From NCBI GenBank assembly GCA_023252065.1, contig JAHEXO010000063.1, positions 1 through 8,234 of the forward strand: a stretch of 8,234 bases of DNA. The letters run 5' to 3'. Position numbers and translations under genes: made by a program. Origin of the DNA: Nocardioides sp. GTDB lineage: Bacteria; Actinomycetota; Actinomycetes; Propionibacteriales; Nocardioidaceae. The notes under the pieces are model-generated. The model did not search any database, was not told the DNA's origin, and saw only the letters and a list, made by a program, of their open reading frames with translations. This document shows positions 1-5,010 of the stretch, in pieces (the stretch's first letter is position 1; each line of letters starts with the position of its first letter).

Positions 1-1
1 G

Positions 2-2557
2 GGGCCGGCCGGGTTCGGCAAGACGACGCTGCTGGCGGCATGGGCCGAAACGGCTGAGGCTGCGGGTCGCCGCGTCGCCTGGGTGTCCCTGGAGGAGACC
101 GAGCGGCAGCCCGCGTCGTTCTGGACCTACGTCGTCACCGCCCTCGACGGCGCCGCGCCGGGCGTGGGCCTCGGCGTACTGCCGCTCCTGCAGGCTCCGC
201 AGCCACCGATGCAGGCGGTGCTGGCGACCCTCCTCAACGAGCTCGGTGCCCTGACCGTCGGCGTCGACCTGGTCCTCGACGACTACCACCTCGCCGACGG
301 GCCCGAGATCGCCGGCGACGTCGCGTTCCTCGTCGAGCACCTCCCGCCTCACGTCCACCTGGTGATCAGCACGCGCGCCGACCCCGCCCTGCCCCTGGCC
401 AGGCTGCGGGCGCGCGGCGAGCTGGTCGAGATCCGCGCCGCCGACCTGCGTTTCACGCTCGCCGAGGTCACGGCCTACCTCAACGACGTCGCCGGTCTCG
501 ACCTCGACGCCCCCGAGATCGCCACTCTGGAGGGCCGGACCGAGGGCTGGATCGCCGCTCTGCAGCTCGCCGCCCTCTCGCTGCAGGGGCGTGCGGACGC
601 AGCCGGGTTCATCGCCGGCTTCGCCGGGGACGACCGCTACGTCGTGGACTACCTCGTCGAGGAGGTCCTCGCTCGCCAGCCCGACGACGTACGGACGTTC
701 CTGCTCCTCACCTCGATCCTCGCCCGGCTCAACGGCTCCCTCTGCGACGCCGTCACCGGCGGCACAGCCGGCAAGGCGGTGCTCGACTCGCTCGAGCGCG
801 CCAACCTGTTCGTAATCTCCCTCGACGACAGCCGCCAGTGGTATCGCTACCACCACCTCTTCGCCGACGTCCTGCGCGCCCACCTGCTCGACGAGCGGCC
901 CGGCGAGATAGCCGGCCTCCACCGGCGGGCGGCCGCCTGGTACGCCGCTGCCGGCGAGCCCGTGCCCGCCGTCCGGCACGCCCTTGCGGCCGGAGACGTC
1001 GAGCAGGCGGCGGACGTGGTGGAGCGCTCGGTCATCGACCTGTTGCGACAGCGGCAGGAAGCCACCGTCCGCGGCTGGCTCGACGACATCCCGTACGACG
1101 TGGTGCAGCGCCGCCCGGTCCTGGCGATCGGCCTGATCGGGGCGCTGATGTCGAAGGGCGACCTCGAGACCGTCGAGGGTCGGCTCGATGACCTCGAGCG
1201 GCTGTTGGCCGACCCGCCGGCAGACCTGGTGGTGCTCGACGAGGCCGAGCTGGCGCGGGTGCCCGGGGCGATGGAGACGTACCGAGCGGCCCTCGCGCTG
1301 GTCGCCGGCGACCCGGTCGGCACCACCGCCCACGCCGACCTGGCGATCGAGAGAGCCGCCCCCGGCGACGACCTCACCGTCGCGGCCGCATCGGCCCTGG
1401 CGGCGCTCGCCTCCTGGGGAGGCGGAGACCTCGAGGCCGCCCACCGTGGTTACTCCGTCGCCGTCAAGCGCCTCGAGCGTGCGGGCAACATCTCGGACGT
1501 GCTCGGCTGCTCGATCACCCTCGGCGACCTCCGCATCACCCAGGGGCGGCTCGGCGACGCCCTGCACATCTACGAGGACGCGCTCCGGCTCGCGGCCGCC
1601 CACGAGGTCGACGGACCTCTTCGCGGGACTGCAGACATGGTCGTGGGGCTGAGCCAGATCGCCTTCGAGCGCGACGATCTCGCGGTCACGGCGGCCCATC
1701 TCCGACGCGTGGACGAGCTGGGCGAGCGCCTCGGGCTGCCCCAGCTCCCCTACCGGTGGCGGGTCGCCCGCGCCCGGCTGCGCGAGGCAGAAGGAGACGT
1801 GGCGGGTGCGGTGGCCCTGCTCGAGGACGCCGACCGGGTCTACGTCGGTGACTTCGCCCCGAACGTGCGTCCGGTGGCGGCCCAGCGGGCTCGGGTGCTG
1901 CTGGCGCAGGGCCGGGTCGACGAGGCCCTCGACTGGGCACACCGGCAGCACCTCGGGCCGGACGACGACCTGGCCTACCTCCACGAGTACGAGCACGTCA
2001 CCCTGGCCCGGATCCTGATGCAGCGACCCGTTGGATCCGGCGATCCGGGCGACGCCGTCCGGCTGCTCGACCGGCTCCGCCTCGCAGCCGAAGCGGGTGG
2101 GCGGACCGGCACCCTGATCGAGATCCTCGTCCTGCAGGCGCTGGCGCACGGGCAGCATGACCCACCCGAGGCTCTGCGCTCGCTGGAGCGGGCACTCCGG
2201 CTGGCCGAGCCCGAGGGCTACGTGCGGGTCTTCGTCAGCGAGGGCGCGCGGATGGCTCAGCTGCTGGACAGCCTCGCGCGTCGTGAGCCTTCCTGGCGCT
2301 ATCCCTTGCTCCTGCTCGCGCGGTGCGACGGGAGGCCGACCGACCAGGTGGAGCAGGGTCTCCTCGACCCCTTGAGCGAGCGCGAGCGGGACGTGCTCCG
2401 GCTCCTCGCGACCGACCTCGACGGGCCCGAGATCAGCCGCCGGCTCTTCATCTCCCTCAACACCGTGCGGACGCACACCAAGAACATCTACGCCAAGCTC
2501 GGCGTCAACAGCCGTCGGGCGGCGGTCACCCGGGCCGGCGAGCTCGGGCTGCTCTGA
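2..2557 (+). CDS. LuxR-family regulator, MalT/LAL type (5' partial)
   Basis: Large ATP-binding transcriptional regulator of the MalT/LAL (STAND NTPase) type; 851 codons are visible. Reading frame 2 is open from the left edge and starts with GPAGFGKTTLL, a Walker A loop (2-34), so the first few dozen residues and the true start lie upstream; GTG 83 is internal. A Walker B-like VDLVLDDYH sits at 263-289, followed by the MalT-typical segments RADPALPLARLR, EGWIAALQLAALSL and WYRYHHLFADVLR. A long Ala/Leu/Arg-rich helical region (about 950-2300) looks like degenerate TPR repeats, the usual ligand-sensing part. The last 61 residues (2372-2554) are a complete LuxR helix-turn-helix: LSERERDVLRLLA, then PEISRRLFISLNTVRTHTKN and IYAKLGVNSRRAAV. 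In this family ATP and inducer binding drive oligomerisation and DNA binding. The inducer and targets cannot be read from the sequence. No frameshift is seen. Confidence 0.95.
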   Translation, partial: GPAGFGKTTLLAAWAETAEAAGRRVAWVSLEETERQPASFWTYVVTALDGAAPGVGLGVLPLLQAPQPPMQAVLATLLNELGALTVGVDLVLDDYHLADGPEIAGDVAFLVEHLPPHVHLVISTRADPALPLARLRARGELVEIRAADLRFTLAEVTAYLNDVAGLDLDAPEIATLEGRTEGWIAALQLAALSLQGRADAAGFIAGFAGDDRYVVDYLVEEVLARQPDDVRTFLLLTSILARLNGSLCDAVTGGTAGKAVLDSLERANLFVISLDDSRQWYRYHHLFADVLRAHLLDERPGEIAGLHRRAAAWYAAAGEPVPAVRHALAAGDVEQAADVVERSVIDLLRQRQEATVRGWLDDIPYDVVQRRPVLAIGLIGALMSKGDLETVEGRLDDLERLLADPPADLVVLDEAELARVPGAMETYRAALALVAGDPVGTTAHADLAIERAAPGDDLTVAAASALAALASWGGGDLEAAHRGYSVAVKRLERAGNISDVLGCSITLGDLRITQGRLGDALHIYEDALRLAAAHEVDGPLRGTADMVVGLSQIAFERDDLAVTAAHLRRVDELGERLGLPQLPYRWRVARARLREAEGDVAGAVALLEDADRVYVGDFAPNVRPVAAQRARVLLAQGRVDEALDWAHRQHLGPDDDLAYLHEYEHVTLARILMQRPVGSGDPGDAVRLLDRLRLAAEAGGRTGTLIEILVLQALAHGQHDPPEALRSLERALRLAEPEGYVRVFVSEGARMAQLLDSLARREPSWRYPLLLLARCDGRPTDQVEQGLLDPLSERERDVLRLLATDLDGPEISRRLFISLNTVRTHTKNIYAKLGVNSRRAAVTRAGELGLL

Positions 2558-2564
2558 AGAGCCC

Positions 2565-2790
2565 GGCTGGCACGAGATCCGCCTCCAGGGGCGCCTCCAC
2601 CCTCGATATGCAGCCCGCTTCGAGGGGATGACGCTCACCACCGGTGACGGCCACACCCTGCTCGCAGAGTGCGTCGTCGACCAGGCCGCGCTGCACGGCC
2701 TGCTGCAGCAGCTTCGCGACATCGGGCCCGCCCCTGGCCTCGGTCTGCCAGGTCGAGGTCGACGTCGAGGCGCGCCCCGCCACATCACCG
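2565..2790 (+). pseudogene. Decayed small gene, LuxR-neighbour family
   Basis: Just after the regulator's stop, frame 3 reads GWHEIRLQGRLHPRYAARF, then EGMTLTTGDGHTLL, then VVDQAALHGLLQQLRDIG. I recognise this from memory as an uncharacterised actinobacterial protein of about 70-90 residues (pattern YEIRLxGxL...FxGLTL...GPVxDQAALHGLLxRLRDLGLPLxSVxxV) often encoded beside LuxR/MalT regulators. Two lesions are visible. No ATG, GTG or TTG lies in frame before the conserved start, back into the luxR HTH region; the first ATG, 2628, is in mid-domain. After RDIG (near 2725-2735, in a G/C run) the frame goes wrong, and the expected PPLASVCQVEVD continues one base over, in frame 1, which stays open to a TGA at 2842-2844. 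One extra C explains this. A real pseudogene is likelier than a sequencing error because the start is also missing. Function is unknown. Confidence 0.7.
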
Positions 2791-2827
2791 ACACCACGCG
2801 CGCACAGCCGCTGTCGGCCGTCGTGCC

Positions 2828-2833
2828 TAGCAT
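2828..2833 (+). promoter_or_regulatory. -10 box, leaderless promoter of VOC gene
   Basis: TAGCAT matches the actinobacterial TANNNT -10 pattern and ends 7 bases before ATG 2841, placing the expected transcription start at or next to the ATG. There is no clear Shine-Dalgarno sequence at normal spacing. No convincing -35 box is visible. The same arrangement recurs before the genes at 4441 and 5011. Confidence 0.5.
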
Positions 2834-2840
2834 CGGAGCC

Positions 2841-3251
2841 ATGACCGCACCCACGCCCTACCTCCACCTGCCTGGCACAGCCCGGGAGGCCCTGACCTTC
2901 TACGCCGACGTGTTCGGCGGCGGCGTGCAGCTGCACACGTTCGAGGAGTTCGGCAGGGACGACGGTCCGCAGGACGCCATCGCCCACGGCTATCTCACCG
3001 ACGGGCCGGTGGGCCTCTTCGCAGCCGACGTGGCCGGTGACGAGGCGACGTTCCGGAGCGAGGGCCTGATGTGGTCGTTGCTGGGTGCGGCCGAGCCGGC
3101 CACCCTGCAGGCGTGGTTCTCCCGGCTCTCCGAGGGTGGCCGGGTGGTCGATGACTTGCAGGCCCGGCCCTGGGGCGCGTCCGACGGACAGGTCGTCGAC
3201 CGGTTCGGGCTCCACTGGCTGGTCGGTTTCGAGGGCGACGACGAGAGCTGA
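2841..3251 (+). CDS. VOC family protein (PhnB-like)
   Basis: A 136-residue protein of the vicinal oxygen chelate (glyoxalase/bleomycin-resistance) superfamily, PhnB-like group. It opens with TAPTPYLHLPGTAREALTFY (residues 2-21) followed by ADVFGG, the typical first beta-alpha unit. It ends with DRFGLHWLVGF (about 120-130), the conserved last strand of PhnB-like proteins. Length suits a single-chain, two-module VOC fold, normally a dimer. The frame is open upstream to 2628 and beyond, but that upstream part is the decayed gene; ATG 2841 begins the conserved domain and has a -10 box 7 bases before it. Members bind metals or small molecules and many have no known substrate, so no reaction is assigned. 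The gene converges on pspC with 22 bases between stops. Confidence 0.88.
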   Translation: MTAPTPYLHLPGTAREALTFYADVFGGGVQLHTFEEFGRDDGPQDAIAHGYLTDGPVGLFAADVAGDEATFRSEGLMWSLLGAAEPATLQAWFSRLSEGGRVVDDLQARPWGASDGQVVDRFGLHWLVGFEGDDES

Positions 3252-3273
3252 CTCGTCGCCGCCCCTCGTCCGG

Positions 3274-3531
3274 TCAGGCCGCGGGCGTCGGCGTACCGGT
3301 CTGGGCGGTGAAGCCGACGCTCTCCTCGGACGGCATCAGGATCCACAGGATCGGGTAGACCAGGATCTGGCTGCCGGGCACGACGAAGAGGAGCAGCACG
3401 AACAGGAGCCGGGCGGTCCAGGGGGCGAGGCCGAAGCGGCGGCCGAGTCCGGCGCACACACCGCCCAGCACTCGCCGGTCGCGGGACCGGACCAGTCCGT
3501 GCTGGGCGAAGCTCTGGCGGATGTCGTTCAT
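3274..3531 (-). CDS. PspC-domain membrane protein
   Basis: An 85-residue protein with a PspC domain. Residues 17-38 (RDRRVLGGVCAGLGRRFGL, then APW) carry the family hallmark: a basic stretch, then GGVCAGLG. Residues about 40-66 form a hydrophobic span rich in Leu, Val, Phe and Ile, interrupted by a PGS turn, giving one long or two short membrane segments. A short polar tail rich in Thr, Pro and Ala follows. PspC proteins belong to the phage-shock/envelope-stress response; in actinobacteria, stand-alone copies and copies fused to histidine kinases are common. No kinase or PspA gene is in view. ATG 3531 is preceded by AAGGA (3543-3547, complement) 11 bases upstream, a rather long spacing. An inverted repeat 36 bases before the start may be an operator. 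Confidence 0.92.
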   Translation of the reverse strand: MNDIRQSFAQHGLVRSRDRRVLGGVCAGLGRRFGLAPWTARLLFVLLLFVVPGSQILVYPILWILMPSEESVGFTAQTGTPTPAA

Positions 3532-3566
3532 GGTGGTGCACGTCCTTGTCTTGGTCTAGCGGTTGG

Positions 3567-3587
3567 TGTCAGGGCCTTTCCCTGACA
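3567..3587. promoter_or_regulatory. Perfect inverted repeat, possible operator
   Basis: TGTCAGGG, five bases, then CCCTGACA: an 8-bp perfect inverted repeat of 21 bases, 36 bases upstream of the pspC start. Position, symmetry and 13-base centre-to-centre arm spacing suit a dimeric regulator such as a LuxR-type response regulator. The regulator is not identified. It could also act as an RNA hairpin in the pspC leader. Confidence 0.5.
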
Positions 3588-3620
3588 TCTCCACTCTGCG
3601 CTTCTCGGGCACCGGTCCAC

Positions 3621-3638
3621 ATCGGGTGCTGCCCTGAC
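3621..3638. promoter_or_regulatory. Degenerate second copy of the inverted repeat
   Basis: ATCGGG, five bases, then CCCTGAC repeats the layout of the 3567-3587 palindrome: identical right arm, identical 5-base spacer length, left arm changed. Centres are 52 bases apart, close to five helical turns. A further lone TCAGGG half-site lies at 3667-3672. The rest of the 3532-3795 divergent region shows no gene and no clear -35/-10 pair. Confidence 0.3.
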
Positions 3639-3783
3639 TCGTCCCTGTGCTTTGCGCCGCGGCGCCTCAGGGGTGTGGTGAGGGGCCGGCCCTGGCCGGA
3701 TCTGCCCAGTGGTCCCGGGGTCCGATGCCCTTCGCCCCGTGAGTTCGCGCAGCTTGCCTGGAAACGTGGGCAGGGCCCTAGTG

Positions 3784-3789
3784 AAAGGA
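3784..3789 (+). promoter_or_regulatory. Ribosome binding site of the mini-ORF
   Basis: AAAGGA lies 6 bases before GTG 3796. This favours GTG 3796 over the downstream in-frame ATG 3808 and supports translation of the short ORF. Confidence 0.45.
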
Positions 3790-3795
3790 CCCACG

Positions 3796-3939
3796 GTGAC
3801 CATCACCATGTTCGATGCGTTGGATGCTCTCTCCCAGGAGGAGCCCCCTCACGAGCACCAGTGCGGTGAGCACGACGACGTCTGCGACGACACGTGTCCG
3901 ATCGCGTCGGCGGTGATCTCGGCAGAAGGTCTGGAGTGA
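3796..3939 (+). CDS. Small Cys/His/Asp-rich protein, unknown function
   Basis: A 47-residue ORF from GTG 3796 (43 residues if ATG 3808 is used). I do not recognise it. The N-terminal half is amphipathic (MFDALDALSQEEPP). The centre, HEHQCGEHDDVCDDTCP, packs three Cys, three His and four Asp into 17 residues, a pattern able to bind zinc, copper or similar metals. The tail (IASAVISAEGLE) is plain. Support: a well-placed AAAGGA, mostly G/C third positions, and a hairpin just after the stop. Against: it is short, and antisense open frames cover the region. The frame is open further upstream to 3709, but nothing there looks coding. The neighbour on the far side is a decayed gene, so context gives no function. 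It could be a metal-binding peptide, a regulatory leader peptide or a chance ORF. Confidence 0.5.
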   Translation: MTITMFDALDALSQEEPPHEHQCGEHDDVCDDTCPIASAVISAEGLE

Positions 3940-3944
3940 CGCTG

Positions 3945-3959
3945 CGGCCCGCCGGGCCG
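3945..3959. terminator. GC hairpin after the mini-ORF
   Basis: CGGCCC, GCC, GGGCCG: a perfect 6-bp stem with a 3-base loop, starting 6 bases after the mini-ORF stop. No T-tract follows. With the next hairpin it sits between two converging units, where a two-way terminator would be expected. Confidence 0.4.
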
Positions 3960-3963
3960 TGCC

Positions 3964-3979
3964 CGGGGTGTGAACCCCG
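3964..3979. terminator. Hairpin beyond the RTX remnant's end
   Basis: CGGGGT, GTGA, ACCCCG: a perfect 6-bp stem closed by a GTGA tetraloop (GNRA type on the + strand). It begins 3 bases past the last recognisable RTX codon on the minus strand, so it may be the old terminator of that gene. No T-tract is present. Confidence 0.4.
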
Positions 3980-3981
3980 CT

Positions 3982-4335
3982 CTGCTTGATGAAGTCCTTG
4001 CCCGGGCCGCCGATGATGAAGTCCTTGCCCGGGCCGCCGATGAGGAAGTCCTTGCCGGGGCCGCCGTAGAGCGTGTCGGGACCGGCATTGCCGCACAGCG
4101 TGCCCTTGCCGCTGTGGCCCTTCAGGACGTCCGCGCCGCCGAGCCCGACGAGGACGTCGGCGCGGGGCGTGCCGATGATCCGGTCGGCTGCGCTGCTCCC
4201 GAACTGGGTGGCCAGCTTGTGGTTGCAGGACGGTGTCGGCGTGCCGCGGAAGGCCCTGAGCGCGACGTCGTACGTCGCGCGGTGGACGGTGCGGCCCACG
4301 ATGACCCGGCCGCGGGGGGTGATCCCCACGCCGAT
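3982..4335 (-). pseudogene. C-terminal remnant of delta-60/RTX repeat protein
   Basis: On the minus strand the frame reads GVGITPRGRVIVG, then DVALRAFRGTPTPSC, close to the end of a delta-60 repeat (GRIVVAGRT..DxALARF). RIIGTPRADVLVGLGGADVL, CGNAGPDTLYGG and three near-identical GGPGKDF(L/I) nonapeptides follow, matching the RTX calcium-binding consensus GGxGxDxLx. Intact relatives are long secreted or surface proteins with signal peptides. Here only about 118 codons are recognisable: the 5' part is gone just before the SnoaL gene's promoter, no signal peptide or Shine-Dalgarno sequence is visible, and GTG 4329 is an unconvincing start. The 3' stop also seems lost, since the frame runs on through KQSGVHTPGTARRAAA and antisense to the mini-ORF down to 3778. 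An intact short secreted protein with a read-through tail is the weaker alternative. Confidence 0.65.
3988..4065 (-). repeat. 27-bp tandem repeats coding RTX nonapeptides
   Basis: Three consecutive units with the shared core GAAGTCCTTGCC(C/G)GGGCCGCC at 27-base period. Each encodes GGPGKDF plus two residues on the minus strand. Near-identity at DNA level suggests recent duplication or slippage. Confidence 0.8.
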
Positions 4336-4361
4336 CGACCGGCGGCCCTGCTGCCGGCGGC

Positions 4362-4380
4362 GCGCGCCCTCCTCAACCAG
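4362..4380. repeat. Half copy of the intergenic palindromic element
   Basis: GCGCGC, then CCTCCTCAACCAG, matches the right half of the element at 4908-4944 (GCGCGC, then TCCTCAACCAG) with one extra base; both are followed by a GGCGGCGG tract. The left half is absent. It lies at the truncated 5' end of the RTX remnant. Confidence 0.5.
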
Positions 4381-4428
4381 CGGCGGCGGCGCGGGGAGTC
4401 CTCCTGGGCCGGCGGCGCCGGCTCGGGC

Positions 4429-4434
4429 TAGCGT
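4429..4434 (+). promoter_or_regulatory. -10 box, leaderless promoter of SnoaL-like gene
   Basis: TAGCGT ends 6 bases before ATG 4441. Only GGCGGG separates box and start, so transcription is expected to begin at the ATG. No -35 match is obvious. Confidence 0.45.
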
Positions 4435-4440
4435 GGCGGG

Positions 4441-4836
4441 ATGGATCGGGAGCGCGCACAGGAGTGGCTGGACCGGTACGTCGCGGCGTGGAAGTCCTAC
4501 GACGCCGTGGCGATCGGGTCGCTGTTCAGCGACGACGTCTCCTACCGCTTCTACGCCTTTGCCGAGCCGGTGGTCGGCCGGGCCGCCGTGGTCGCCTCGT
4601 GGCTGGGGGACTCCGAGACCAGCACCGCGTCCACCCGGGACGCGCCCGGCACCTACGACGCGTCGTACGCCCCGGTGGCGGTGGACGGTGACGTCGTGGT
4701 GGCGACCGGGACGTCGACGTACTACGACGAGCCCGGCGGGCAGGTGACCCAGGTGTTCGACAACTGCTTCGTGATGAGCTTCGACGACGGCGGGCGGTGC
4801 CGCGCGTTCACCGAGTACTACACCAAGCGTCCCTGA
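4441..4836 (+). CDS. SnoaL-like / NTF2-fold protein
   Basis: A 131-residue protein with a SnoaL-like (NTF2-fold) domain across its length. The N-terminus, RERAQEWLDRYVAAWKSYD with AIGSLFSDDVSYRF, is the family's opening helix pair and first strand. VVGRAAVVASWL is the usual GRxAIxxxW segment. The later strands (VVVATGTSTYY, TQVFDNCFVMSF, CRAFTEYYTKRP) complete the cone-shaped sheet. The family includes polyketide cyclases, ketosteroid-isomerase-like enzymes and many non-enzymatic proteins. No Asp/His pair can be assigned as catalytic from sequence alone, so no reaction is given. ATG 4441 is chosen because the domain starts there and a TAGCGT box lies 6 bases upstream. The stop codon overlaps a large inverted repeat. 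It is cytoplasmic, with no signal peptide. Confidence 0.88.
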   Translation: MDRERAQEWLDRYVAAWKSYDAVAIGSLFSDDVSYRFYAFAEPVVGRAAVVASWLGDSETSTASTRDAPGTYDASYAPVAVDGDVVVATGTSTYYDEPGGQVTQVFDNCFVMSFDDGGRCRAFTEYYTKRP

Positions 4837-4885
4837 GTACTGCGTTGAGTCAATGAGCACGTGCGGGCTCATGGAGGCAGTACTC
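4835..4885. repeat. Nested inverted repeat after the SnoaL-like gene
   Basis: The outer arms GAGTACTGC (4835-4843) and GCAGTACTC (4877-4885) pair over 9 bases. The inner arms ATGAGC (4853-4858) and GCTCAT (4867-4872) pair over 6 with an 8-base loop. The outer arm includes the last two bases of the stop codon. It may terminate transcription or be a mobile palindromic element; there is no T-tract. Confidence 0.6.
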
Positions 4886-4907
4886 GCGGAGGAGGTTCGG
4901 CGCCCCT

Positions 4908-4944
4908 TGGTTTCGAGACGCGCGCAGAGCGCGCTCCTCAACCA
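4908..4944. repeat. REP-like palindromic intergenic element
   Basis: TGGTT, seven bases, GCGCGC, AGA, GCGCGC, five bases, AACCA: an imperfect hairpin with two paired blocks and an asymmetric internal loop. From memory, elements of this form (TGGTTTCGAGACGCGC with CTCCTCAACCA) are scattered between genes in Nocardioides-type genomes. Together with the nested repeat it fills most of the 174-base gap before the dehydrogenase gene. Confidence 0.6.
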
Positions 4945-4997
4945 GCAGGCGGCGGAGGTCCCTCGAGCAGCGGGGCGGCGGGCTGAGTGGCTCTTCC

Positions 4998-5003
4998 TAG
5001 GAT
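4998..5003 (+). promoter_or_regulatory. -10 box, leaderless promoter of dehydrogenase
   Basis: TAGGAT ends 7 bases before ATG 5011, the same layout as at 2828 and 4429. It supports ATG 5011 over the in-frame upstream codon at 4987, which lies before the box. Confidence 0.5.
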
Positions 5004-5010
5004 CGAGCGC

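Noticed and set aside
2628..2840. N-terminal extension of the VOC protein to ATG 2628
   Set aside because: The in-frame stretch is the second half of the decayed LuxR-neighbour gene, then frameshifted sequence; VOC homology begins at ATG 2841, which has its own -10 box.
2526..3215. 229-codon minus-strand frame
   Set aside because: Antisense to the VOC gene and the decayed small gene; no recognisable domain.
3988..4065. Possible CRISPR-like or satellite array
   Set aside because: The 27-base periodicity is explained by in-frame RTX nonapeptide codons, with no spacers.
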